Source: Acanthornis magna (lineage: Eukaryota > Chordata > Aves > Passeriformes > Acanthizidae). From it: 64,000 bases of DNA. Positions within the stretch are counted from its first letter, which is position 1, and each line of letters begins with the position of its first letter. The position numbers and the translations under genes are program-made. Location of the stretch: positions 5,987,501-6,051,500 of the forward strand of contig JAWUZG010000018.1 in NCBI GenBank assembly GCA_036785705.1. Reading direction: 5' to 3'. Under the pieces are notes generated by a model that saw only the letters and a program-made list of their open reading frames with translations, was not told the origin of the DNA and made no database searches. This document shows, one piece after another, positions 1 to 11,947 of this stretch.

Positions 1-3000
1 CTTATTTGAAGCATGGCAAAATAAAATTTCTGTTCATTGTGGAAGTAGGGAAAAAACCTTACAAATACCAGCCCTAAAGGCAAAAAAAGCCAGAAGACAA
101 GCAAAAAGAATTCAAAATTTATTAACTCAAGCCTGTTTCTGAATTCTCAATGCACTGGATTGACATTGCCTAAAGTCCTCTATGACCCCAAATATTTAGG
201 TCATGTTCTCTCCTTGTATGCAAATATAATTAATTTAAAAAATATATACTTCACTAGTAAGTCAGAAGACTTCACTTATTTCTAATGCCACTTGAATTGT
301 TATTCTCCACTCTTGAAATGTGATTCTCAATCTAATTCTCATGTTGACTCTACCAACTGGTCTTTCTAAATAGTCCAGACTTCCATTAACAAAAGTTATG
401 AGAATCCTGTATTGCATACGATAAAGCAATTTTACGTATTTATGATGTTAAAGTTACATGAGTTAAAGTGGAAGCTGAGGTTTCAGTGATAACTAATACA
501 ATATGCAATGCTCTGCTTCCAATAAAATTTGCATTATGACCTGACATTACTTGGTGTATACCTGCAGTTCTGGTAACTCATTAGGGAATGGGAAGCACTC
601 ACCAAAATTTGCTATTTAATGAGCATGGAACACTGGTTCCCTCTGATGATTAATATCCAAATTTTCATCACATTTGAGTGCATGATTAAATTCACTGATT
701 TGTTCTGATCCTCTAAAGAGAAGTGATCCAAAAGCAACGTCTGAATCTAGATTTGCTCCATTTCCTTCCTCAAATCCCCTCTCTGGGAAATATTACCAAG
801 GAAAGTACAAATAGACTGCAAGCAACCAGAAAAGTCTCTGCAAAGGAAGAACTGCCTGTATTAAGACACTTGCTCCCACTGTAAATATATCAATCAACAC
901 ATATATTTACCTAACCAAGATACCCATGCAGTGTTATAATAAAACATAATAGTCAAGTAAAAAATACACAAATGTTCTAGTGGAATTCTGCATCCTCTGT
1001 GTCAAAAAAGGCATTAGAAGTTCTTTAATGGAATAAAAGGAAAGAAGTGGAGAATATTGCAAATGCAGACTTGAAATGAAAAATCTTCAAAGTATCATGC
1101 ACGGACACACACAAAGAAATTGTGCAGGCTCTGAACATGTCTTCTTTAGTTTTAAAGGCAGTTTAGCTAATAGCAAGAGATTTTATATTTTCCAGGGAGA
1201 CTTTAAAAGTAATTATTGTCTGTATGTTCGTTCTCCATAACTCTTCAGTGGCAGCCAGCAGAATTTCATTTTCTTCCCTTATTTCAGCAATAAATTTCTT
1301 TTAACTCTTTTGCCCTGACACAAAAGCAGTATTCAAGTCTAAGAAACAGAAGACTTGACCACGGCAAAGCCCCAGAATTTTCAGAGGTTGTCAAATCTGA
1401 CAATAGAAGAGTACTTCTCTGGGTTCAAGCTCATGTTCTGAGCATGCCTCAGTTCTTAAACACCACGTCTTTAAGGACATGGTAACATGTCACTGGCTTT
1501 TAGGAGTAAGAAAGGATGCTCACGAATTGCATTTGGATCCCAGGTTAATTTTTCATCTTGGATAGATTGCTACTCAGAAAGAACAAGCACTGCAGGAACT
1601 TCTATTGACAACGTGCAAACAAAAAAACTTCATAGGCTTTATAGTTCCTTAATTAATTCTTAAATTTTACAAGCAAAAAACACCAATGGATATTTATATT
1701 CCTATGATATATTTTCTCAATGATCAGCTAAACCGGCTATTCACGTCTTATTGTAGCGACTTCTTATGGAACAAGAATTTTACACTTCATTCTGTAAAGG
1801 ACATAAAGCCAGAACATATCCAGTTCTGAATACACAGCAACTTAGTCTATGGAGCATAAAAGTTCAACTTCCTAAAGCAAAGCATTTTTCATTCCATCCA
1901 GTACTGTATAACCAAATACAGGCTACTAAATATTTCACTCTGCTTATAACTTGCACACTGAGTTCCTGGGTCACTTCTAACTGGCAGTGCCAGACACCTA
2001 GGTTACTGCATGGCTTGGGACAAGAGGTACCGTTGGAAAAAATACTATGGAAAGAAAGAGGCAGAAATAATCTCCTCTGTTGTAGCAGGAAAGAGGAAAC
2101 AGATGATTCCCTGGGGTTTCTTTCAGTGTGAGAACATCCTGCAGCTTTAAAACATTTACTTGAGAAATCAGTATTACTTTGCAGATTAGACTCACATGAA
2201 AGTTAGCAAATGGCAACATGCCAGAGCACTCAGCTGAGTGCTCCTGTCAATGTGGGAATCCCTCCAATAATCAGGAAAAATCCTGAATTATATTAAGAAG
2301 CAGAGGATTAACAGCTTGCACCCTCTACCCTGGGATCTGAGTTTTACGTCCTTTAATTTCTCAGCCCTAGTCCCCAAGTGCAATACATACAAAAACACAG
2401 ACACTCCCTTATACCACACCCAGATGAATCCTTAGATAACAGAAATTAAAGTAAAACTCAGCAGAGCTGATGGAGGCAAACATGCTTCCAAAGACATAGC
2501 CTCAGTTGGCTTATAGCACTGGGTTATTTGAGTTGGTGGGCAAATGCTGGAAGAGCAGATGGGCTCATTAATACCTGTGTGTCTCATCTGCGTGCAAACG
2601 CCCACAACTAAAAATGAGAAAACCAAATTATTATTCCTAGATGCTGTCAGTGTTTAATTTTAACCAGGTATTCCTAAGTCACACGTGTCAGTTTTCAACA
2701 AGGCAGAAATATTAAACCATCTAATTTGGCACCCATGCAACATAAGTCTTCTCACAGACTGTGGGTAACATTAAATAATCCGGCAAGATCCAGGAAAGCA
2801 ATATGAATGGCATGAAAAAGTTAGTTAGACTCATAAAAGCTACGGACCCAATCAGCACTATTTGACAGCCTTGGTGTCAATCACAGACTCGATGGTAGTG
2901 GTTCAACAGGCAATAGCCATGGAAGCAGTGCACATCAGGCTGAGAAACAGCTCCTACCACCACCTTCACTGAACCTGAAGATAAAAGGTGGCCCTTACTT

Positions 3001-3589
3001 CCCAACACTATGATTCATATTTCAAAAGCACAAGGTGTTTCTTAAATATTTATCCTTTAGATACCATAAGCTATTTCTGAAAGAGGGCAAGAGGGACCTC
3101 CCAGCTATAACTTATCTTAAAATAACAGTAAGGGATAAATGTGTATGAAATTAATAAATCCTGGAGTGTCCCATGAGTATGCAAGTCTGATTTGCACTTC
3201 CATGTTATTTCCCTTATCACTTCATATATGCACTTATATGGCTGAACTAAAATCAGCCTGTCTTCACCTAACATATTGATAAAATTCTGCAATTGTCCAA
3301 AAAAAAACCTCTCTCAAAATCCAGTTCCATTCGAAGTCAAATGTTTGGAACCAAGTTCTGAAATTGTTTAGGGCACTATTGTAAGCAGCCAAGGTGGAAG
3401 GATGCAAACATCCAATGGTTTTTACTTATCTGAGTACACCTCAGTGGTTTGATCCCTCTCATAAGCACTTTATAAGGGTTACCTTTATTACAAGGAGAAG
3501 AAACAATACCAAAATAACTGTTAAAATTTATGCATATGTACAAGGTAAATACCCAGCCCCACAGATGTGTCAGCAATAATCCCTCACCT

Positions 3590-3710
3590 GTTTGCACAGC
3601 TGCTGATGGTGACATTGCCCAATGCAAAGATCACAGGAGGCTGCACCACATCATTTCCGATAGTCACTTCCAGCCAACACACCTGTGATTCTCTGATCCT
3701 CCTTCTACAG
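3590..3710 (+). repeat. Possible degraded CR1 3' end
   Basis: The stretch ends with wording typical of the CR1 3' terminus: 'acttccagcc', then 'tgtgattctctgat'. It is heavily diverged and I see no upstream CR1 body. On the opposite strand the same bases look superficially like an exon ending at a gtgagg donor, but the repeat reading explains them better. Low confidence. Confidence 0.3.
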
Positions 3711-6135
3711 CTCACTTATCCCTTTCTGTGAACTTTAAACTGTGGGCAATTAAGCCTCAGAGACTAGACCGCAAACAAACAAGTCTCTTTCTACTCCCTA
3801 TAAAGGGAATTCACTTTCACATATGTCAAACTCCTGTGCCATGCCATCTCCCCTTAAACCACCTACACTGGGCCAGGGAGGTGCCTTTAGCTCAGCCTCA
3901 GCCTGACTCCTGCTGCCTCCACTGTACTCCTTGGCATGTGGACAGAGAAGTCTCTCTCTCATTTGATAGGAGGTCCAGGTCCCCAAGATGCCCCAGCTAA
4001 AAAAGTATCACCAACAGTTTCAAACAGGCTTCTTCAAGGACACTTGTCTTTCCAAGGAAAGGCAGCAAGAAGAAGAGAAGCGTAGGAATTGTACATGCAG
4101 CTCTGGTACTGAACAGAGAAAGAAATTCAGAAATTGCACTGCTCTATTTACATCAGCTCCCCAAATTATCCAGGTAACACAGTTATCCTTTGGTGACTTC
4201 TCATTCTCGGAGCTCAGGCTTCATTCTAATCACCATTTCCAAAGGTGGGAATTCTACCTCTGGCCTTCTCAGATAAGGTGACATCAGATTCCACACAAGT
4301 GGGCAGTTCCAGCTGCAATCCTGATTGGGGCTAGATCTTCCCCTTCAGAGGGGTTTACAAAAAGCACCTGGTATATCATACATGAGATACAGTTAACCGC
4401 TTTTAGACAACCAGAGCTCTAGATCTTAACTTGAAACAAATCCAAGACAAAAAAAAAATCTCCAGTGTTATCACCCCTGTAGGAAGGACCTAGAGAGATA
4501 TGGGTCATTTGTTCAAATAATCTTGTCTTGAAGAATGGCTTAAGAGTTCAAAAGCCTGAGGGGTATTGCAAGAATGAATTTTACTTTCCAGGCAAGACAT
4601 GAAACCCAGACATTTCTGTGGCAGACATACCAGCATATCCTTTCAGATCCCTTTGAGTATATTTTCTGCTCTTTGGACTTGAAATCTTGAAGCAATACAA
4701 CACGCTCTCATTTTTTAATTAAGTTTCCTCTAGGCAAGGCCGAAGAAGGAATATCAATGAGTGTCTCTGAAGGTGGGAGCTAGCAGAAAACCCCACTAAC
4801 AGGCCCATTGACCTAACATTCGCAGACTTTACCATTCCTTTACCATTACTTTCCACCAATCCAGAGCGCAACAAATAACAGCTTTTGATGTTCTTAGTCA
4901 TGGTACATTATCAGGGAATATACAATCAACTTCTCTTTGAAAAGGTTGACTGCTATTACTCTTCAAAGTGTATTTATGTATTATACTCTCCTGCCTGCAG
5001 TGCCAGACTATGTACTGCATATTCCAACAGGACAAAATTAAAATGTTGCACAGCTGCTGATGGTTATTCAAACTCTACTTGGGCTGCTTTTTGTTTTTTT
5101 TTAAGATAGAAATGTTCTCTTAACTGAAGGTGTGTTTGCTGAGAGAAAATAATTGTCATGAAGGCAAAACTGTCTCCTCTCACAGGAAAGAAACTCAAGT
5201 GGGGTAACAGGATACATATCAGACAACCATCTGTAGGAGACCTCATGAAAAGTGCAATTCCTTCTGATACTAGGTTTATATTCTTGCCAGTCACACTTTA
5301 CAAACTAGCAAAGATTGGTGAAAGGAACTCTAATGATACACAGCTATTAAGAAAGGAATAGCTGATTCTGAATAGCTTACACCAATTGCTCCCCATATCC
5401 TCCTCCTTTTGGAAGATCTACTTATAGGCAATACATTGAAAATTAAGCATTAGTTATTCCAAATCTGAACACTTTACAAAAGTTTCATGTCATAAGGAAA
5501 TGTTTTCTAGTAATACCAAACTATTAATGTTGCATGGTGCAATTACATAATACTAAGTATATTGTCGGCCACTGTAGAAGAGGAGGAACATAAAGCAAAG
5601 CATAAGGTTTATTTTGACTTTATACCTACCAAAATAACTTTTTTATTTCCTTGTTAGTTAGCAAGCTTGGCCTCTACTTCAAATGTTTTTCAAAATGCTA
5701 AAACACTCACACTGTTTTGTTTTGACTTATTTTTAATTTAGCTCGCTAGTAAAAAAAAAAAAAAGAAAAAAATTAATTAAATTCTGTTCTCAACTGTGTG
5801 GTTAATATATGTTGCCTGCATTTGAAACCCACAGGACTCTCAGTGCTTTCAAATCAATGGATTCAGAAAAGATTAAGTCACACTGTTTTTTCCATCAAAA
5901 AGTCACTATGATATCCAGATGCAAAATTATTACTCTAAACAGAGATATGAGAAGATGTTGACAGTAATTGCTCTTGTATCACTTTGGTTTTTTCCATTGA
6001 AATGTACAGCCTCTCTCAGCTTCTCTATGTAATCACATGCACACACACACATCCAAAAAAACACATTTAAATAAAGGGATAGATCAATATCAAGGTATAT
6101 GAAGGTAATCATATTCCCAGGAAATAAAGAAGGAG

Positions 6136-6196
6136 TTTTTTGGTTGGTTGGTTGGTTGGTTGGGTTTTTTGGTTTTGGGTTTTGTTTTTTTTTTTG
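6136..6196. repeat. G/T simple repeat, (TTGG)n plus T-rich tract
   Basis: About six TTGG units are followed by mixed TTTTGG/TTTTGGG units and a run of T. It is a simple repeat with no gene content. Confidence 0.85.
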
Positions 6197-9100
6197 CTTT
6201 CCCCACAGATGAAAACAACAGCAGGGAAACAACAAGAATATAACATTATGCTGAAGGTCCAAATGTCAAACTTCAGAAACATACTTGCAATATACATACA
6301 CACAAATTAAAAATATGTAAATATGCACCTTTTAATGATCAAATTTCAAAGTTACAGATCATGACTTCATTAAAACACTATTTTATTCACCCTGCCAAGA
6401 AAACTTGCCAGCTGGTAGAGCTCACCTCTACCCTTCTTAAGGTTTCTGGTTTGCTTCAGGAAAATCTTGAATGTGCACCTCCATTATTAGGACACAGAAG
6501 AAATCCCTTTGCCCTGAAGGTTATCAGCATGCCACTCAGAGTATTTTATGTATTAAAGTCTCAAAAGGAAAATACATTTCCTAAGTTCCTCCTCCAGGCA
6601 CAATCCAAATGATGAAGTTCAGCAACAGTAAGAGAACACTTAAATGACCAACAGTTTAAAAATGAAAACTTCCCTGTGCTCTCTACAGAACAGATTTACT
6701 GGAACGAATTGGGTAATAGATTTTTTCAGGTGGGCTTAACATTTTAATTAGCAATTAAGTCATTTTACACCCTAATGATAATGAGGGAATTATCAAACAC
6801 ATTGTCACAAACTAACACAAGTTTTTTATACAGTTTATACAATTAATTTATTTACACAAGGTTGAATTTTAGAACAAATTATGATGCCTTCTCCAAGTAA
6901 CGATGTGTATTTAATCATATTATCAGTAGTATAAATATACCAATATGCCTGTATCAGTCAAGTTACATTCCACAATAATATCTCATGCAATTAATCAATG
7001 TAATTATATCCCTGCCATGAAAATATAAAAGATTATTTAAATCATCCAAGGGAAGGCTGTAATTTTTCATCTCTTACTGATTAAATTCTATTTTTCAGTA
7101 AGGGTTAAAGTGTACATTACGCTTTCTATCTTCCTACTTGTATTTTCCAGTGTGTTAATTCTTTTTTCGTAAATCAGTTCAGATACCCCTGCTGCCAATC
7201 TGCTCAACCAGCAGAGGAAGATGCCACACTAAGCTGTTTCTTTATATAAGAAAAGAAAGTCTCTCTGCCCATCTCCTTACCAAGCCAGCCAGGAATTAGT
7301 TGAGGAGGACTGTAGCATCCATTTCTTTTGGATCCTTCTCAGAAGGAAAACTCTAGCAATTCACCTACCTAGGAAGACCTCTGACTATACAATATACAAT
7401 CAGCAAATCTTTCCCTACTCCAGAAGTGTCTGGGGTGGACCAAATGATGGGAGCGAACCAGCCACAAACACCATCTGAACGGTGTTTGGAAAAGATCAAT
7501 TTCAACTGCTCCTGTTTTCCTCACTCTGTGACTCAGTCATTCTCCTCCTGTATTCCTCCTCCCACCTTCACTACTGTCTTAACAATTACCAAGCCGAACT
7601 TCACTTACCCAGAACTGATTGTGTTGTATTTTTGTTCTCTCTTCTCCCCTAAATGTATCTTAGATCCAAAACAAGAGAATTGGAGAGAGCTGGTACCTAC
7701 TGGCTCCTCCTCCTTTTTGGGAAAGATCCAGATCCATCCCACTTAACATTCACCTTACAGAAATCAGTGCACAGAGAAAGGCAAGTGCCATGGTCAGGTC
7801 ACCACCCCTATCTTCCCAATCGTCCTCTGGAGGCCTCTACTCATCTCCATTACCTACACATATGTCCTCAGGCAACTGCCTACTTAATTTGGGCATTTAA
7901 GTTAATAGGAATTTCTGGGGCTCACAGTCACGTGATGAATTTAGAAGAGCTCTTCCTTTAAAAAACAAAACCTACAAGGAAAAGAGGGAAACGGAGTTAG
8001 TTACAATTCTGCTCACTAAAACTTAACTATCTGTATTTTCCTTGTTTTCCTCTTTGTTTCTAGTAGCACGGCTAAATATTTTAAATAGTTTCTGCTTGGC
8101 AGAACAAATGGATTCAAGCCCTCACTAATAAGTTCTTCAACTCCAAATTACTCATGACTGTAAGAAAAGTAGCAAAAAGAGCAATTTAAAATTTATAACC
8201 TCCTTAATATTGTGTACAGTCTTGACGAAAATACACAGACAAACCTAAAAAGCATTTAAGTAACTGTGCTCCACTTGCCAAACACAGTAAAGGCACTTCC
8301 AGGGAATGATTATTTCTGTTTAGCTTCAGCTGTCTGTAGTTTGCGGGGCTTTTCTGACACAGGCAAAGAGGAATTCAGCCAGAAATCTGAAACCTGTTAC
8401 ATTTAAGAACACATTTATGTATAGTAACTAGGTGACTGATGACTTCATAGGAAGATCCAAACCTATTTAAAATTTGGGGAGAAAGCTGGGTGGGTATTTT
8501 TACTTCCTGTTTATTTTGCACACCACAGAGGGTTTAAAAAAAAAAAAAAAAACAGAGAGAGACAGAAACAGACAGTTGCTCCCCAAGAGATTCTATACAT
8601 TTCTTAGTCTCCTGGAGTACCACATTTATAAAATCTTGCATACTATTGTAAGAGCTATAAAAAAATCTTTCTATAGCTTTAAGGAAATGCACTCAAAAGC
8701 AAATTTTTGAAACTAAGAACGTGGATGGCAATGGCAAATTTGGGTGGCTGAGATCCTGCAACTGCTGGAAGTTGATCAGATCCACGTAACATCAAGGCAG
8801 GATTTCTCCTCCCTCTGCAGGGGCTGCCAGCAGTCCCTGGCTGCCAATATTCTGTCAGGCAGAATAGTGAGTGGTACAAGAAGGAGCAGAAAAACACTTT
8901 AAAATGCCTGTTCAAACCTTACTTCCCTTCATACCCCCCAAACATACAGAGCTTGATAGAATATGAAGATAATCAATTTCCTCAAAGGCTGGCATGGCTC
9001 AGTTCCTCCAGCATTCCCTGACACAGCTTTTCCAGCAGCTCCTCCTTCCTGCTGACATTCAGGCTGATGGAGCAGCTGATGGGGTAAGCTGCCTCCTCCA

Positions 9101-10843
9101 GTGCGGGACCACTGGAACTTTCTCACACAGAATGCACAGTTTTTCACTCCACACTTCTAATTGGCATAGAAGCCACAAATTAATAATAATGGAAGAATAC
9201 AGTCCCGACAATACAAAAGAAAAGCACTGAGAAAATTATTCCTACATCTATATGTTAAAAGGGACAAATGTGCCAAAAACAGGAAGGAAAAGAAATTGTA
9301 TTTTAAATTGCTGGTCTTTCCTCTTCCTTGGAAAATGAGAGCATCGTAGTGTCCCCCAATCCAACCAATGACTAAAGTGCATTAAGAAATGCAGTTTGAT
9401 CCTAACTTGTAAAGGTTTTCTAGTTTTTTACCAATACATGTAAAAAACATGCCCATGAGAAGGGGGAAAAAATCATAATACAGAGCTAGAAATTAGAAAT
9501 TTAAATTAAGAATTTAACATGTGCCTTCCTTAAACACTTTCTCCTCTATATTTTACTAAGCTTGTTGTTTTCCATTTTTAAATACATTTGCCTCAGAGCA
9601 ATATTGTAAGTATTTAGATTCACTTGGTTTAAATTTGGAAACAAGCGTTAGAGCCTCTAACCTGACCTGCTGTGTAAAACTGGCTAGAACATTTTTTTTG
9701 CTCAAGTACAGCTACGAGAGGACAGCAACTAATCTGAGCAATGCACATCTTTCTAAAAGCCACCCAGTCTTGACTAGAAGAATTTATCGCATACTCCGAC
9801 TGGTTTATTTCAGGATACAATTATGCTTCTAATTAAAAATGTGTGCCTGATTTCTAATTTGAATTTGTCTTGCTTCAATTCCCAGCCATTGCTTTTATTC
9901 ATGCCTTTTTCTCGTTAGAGTTTAGAGCTCTCCAGTACTTGCTGCTTCCTCTGTTTGAGAGGACAATGGATTTCTCCTAAACAGGCTACATATCTGCATA
10001 CAGAAACACACAAAACCAGAGTATCCCATCCCCATTACCTGAGATCAACATCTCTACAAAGTCTAAAAACGTGTATGTAGAAGTTGCAACATTTTAAGTC
10101 CTCTCTTTTTATAAAGACTGGTTTGCTAATAACAAAATATAATGATTTTATTTAGCACCTTATCAAAGAAACAGCACTGACATAAATTTTCATCATTTGA
10201 GAAGTATGAGTTACTTGATGCCCATTTCCTTTCCCTGCTACACTTAGCACAAAGCTCCAGGTTTAAGTTTGCCAGGATTAAGGCCCCACTGCAATGATCT
10301 ACCCCTAAATATGCACAGTCAAGTTGACATACACAGGCTGACAAACTGATGATGACAGAAGCATTAATACAAATTTTAGATGGCATGCAGCATCTATTTG
10401 TACATTAGTATTTTAGGCAAAGAGACAAAGTATGAAATAGTCTCCTAGGAGTTTCTCCCACCTCTCTTTTTCATTTTACGAGTTCCCCTCCTACAATCTC
10501 CTTTTCCCAATGAAAGAAATGCAGGGACAAGAGAACTTGCCCCTTTTCTTGTCCTTTTCTTTTCTTGACAGCTCTAATACAAAGACTTGTCCTTGTAACA
10601 GGCTCTTTAGCAAGAAAAGGACCCTGTGTTGTACAGGAAGGTCATAGTCAGAGTTTTACTACTGCAAAAACAAACAAAAGCCCTTATCTTAAAAAGATAT
10701 GAAATCATATTTGGCAGGCATGGAAACCTTATGAAATTCCTAGGAAATGTGATCCACAATTACCTTCTTAATAAATACAATTCTTGATCATTTTTCTTAG
10801 AAATGTTGATCTCCTGTTATTAACATTTCTGCTTATATTTTAA

Positions 10844-10848
10844 AACAC
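10844..10848. repeat. Target-site duplication, left copy (AACAC)
   Basis: AACAC directly precedes the first LTR base here and is repeated directly after the other LTR at 18251-18255. Extending to six bases breaks the match, so the duplication is 5 bp. Five bp is usual for class III (ERV-L-like) elements, against 6 bp for class II and 4 bp for class I. Confidence 0.85.
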
Positions 10849-11387
10849 TGTCTTCGTTTGATAGACAGGTGTCTGCTTAGGAAGGTGGGAACCTTCCTTG
10901 GAACAGAGAATGTGAATCCCCTTCCCTCCAAATTATTATAACTTTAGGATCAAGGGCTCTCAGGCAAAGGTATGGGAAAAGGAATAAGAGTTTTTTACTA
11001 GTATCTATAATGAGGTAAACAATCAGTAACAAAAAAACAGTAAACAAGGTGAAAAAAAACAGTAAACAAAACCAGAAACTCAGTGGAATATGTCCCTGGA
11101 CTGTCAGGCACTTTCCCGGTTGGTGCAGTCACGGTCACGGCCAGCAGGGGCGCTGTTGGGCTCCTAGACCAGCCGGACAGGTGCGATGACTCCCGGGAAG
11201 CTGCAGATGGCGCTGTGGCACGAGGTTGGATCTGTGTCACGCACGTAATGGCCGACGGGCTGGAGCAGGGTGGAGCGCAGATGGACAAAGCGCAGCAAAG
11301 GGATGGAACGGCCAGGTGGGCTCACCTGAGCCAGCCAGCAGAGGAGGCAGCAGGAGTTCCGCAGCTGTGGCAGGCAAGGCGTGGGGT

Positions 11388-11440
11388 GGCAGCAGGCAGG
11401 GCGAGGAGCGGCAGCAGGCAGGGCGAGGAGCGGCAGCAGG
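11388..11440 (-). repeat. 22-bp tandem repeat in 3' LTR
   Basis: Two exact 22-bp units (11388-11409 and 11410-11431, each beginning ggcagcaggcagg on the + strand) are followed by a 9-bp partial third unit. The same array occurs in the other LTR. This is a local slippage duplication inside the GC-rich part of the LTR. Confidence 0.85.
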
Positions 11441-11763
11441 CGAGGGGTCTCGTCTTGCTGCAGCGCAGCTGGGAAACGCGCCCTCCCGGAGGGTAGAAGG
11501 GACCGGGATCCCGTCCTCCCCCGTCCCAAGTGAGAACTCACCCAACAGGTAGAGAGAAAAACCAGCGCAAAACCGGGCCTTTTCTGCAATTGTAGCCAAA
11601 AAAACAGAGCCGCCTTTTTCCCCCTGCTCTCTCCTCCAAGAGCCCCGAGCGAGTGAGTGAGTGTCCCCTTATCAAATCTTGCCATCTCTTGTTCCTCTGC
11701 CTGGCCAGCGAAAAGGCTTTGTCTCCTTTGTGAGCGTAGATGGCCCTTAAGTACCGGTCATTA

Positions 11764-11776
11764 GTTGCTTAGCAAC
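11764..11776. promoter_or_regulatory. RFX/X-box-like palindrome in 3' LTR U3
   Basis: GTTGCTTAGCAAC is a perfect 6+1+6 palindrome about 40 bp inside the U3 end of the LTR. It resembles the symmetrical X-box bound by RFX transcription factors. The palindrome is seen directly; factor binding is inferred. The copy in the 5' LTR is at 18197-18209. Confidence 0.45.
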
Positions 11777-11817
11777 AGAATGGGAAAAATTCCACTTGCC
11801 CCCCCCAACCTTCCACA

Positions 11818-11844
11818 TTATCCACCCCGAATTTTTTCCATTCC
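11818..11844 (-). other. Candidate polypurine tract
   Basis: On the minus strand the bases just upstream of the 3' LTR are purine-rich (GGAATGGAAAAAA, then GGGGTGGATAA) and abut the LTR's TG. This is the position expected for the plus-strand primer. The tract is interrupted by TTC and by single T bases, so it is weaker than a classical tract. The call rests mainly on position. Confidence 0.45.
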
Positions 11845-11947
11845 AACATATTACATTGAACTTAAGCCTTTAAACTATATATATATACAAGCATTACTCT
11901 GATTATATACATACAGATATGGATACAGGCACAATGTTATGGGCAGT

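Larger units (their letters stand above)
1..10843. other. Non-coding DNA, inferred SORCS2 intron 2, left of the provirus
   Basis: This is AT-rich sequence with many short homopolymer runs. The open frames present (up to about 121 codons) are short, lack homology that I recognise and have no splice-site support, so I call no genes. A possible old CR1 3' end lies near 3590-3710 and a G/T simple repeat near 6136-6196. Assignment to an intron is an inference from the single SORCS-like exon at 39295-39362 on the minus strand. I cannot judge whether conserved regulatory elements are present. Confidence 0.55.
10849..11817 (-). repeat. 3' LTR of the provirus (969 bp)
   Basis: Read on the minus strand it begins TGTGGAAGG (11817 downward) and ends CGAAGACA (10849), giving the canonical TG...CA ends. 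The middle, about 11090-11560, is GC- and CpG-rich, while the outer parts are AT-rich. I see no canonical TATA box and no AATAAA in the sense direction. An AGTAAA variant at 10999-10994 is the best poly(A)-signal candidate I found. Open frames inside the LTR overlap in several frames and look like by-products of the GC-rich sequence. Confidence 0.95.

Noticed and set aside
1766..2131. 121-codon plus-strand frame.
   Set aside because: Random-looking peptide with no family resemblance, overlapping an opposite-strand frame of similar quality.
3588..3671. Exon-like minus-strand stretch ending at a gtgagg donor.
   Set aside because: There is no good acceptor upstream, the peptide does not match SORCS, and the plus strand fits a degraded CR1 3' end.
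11164..11685. A 173-codon frame with a true ATG in the sense direction inside the LTR (repeated at 17597-18118), recalling LTR-coded accessory genes of some retroviruses.
   Set aside because: The region is GC-rich and holds overlapping open frames on both strands; composition is Ala/Pro/Leu/Arg-rich with no recognisable domain. A chance frame is more likely.
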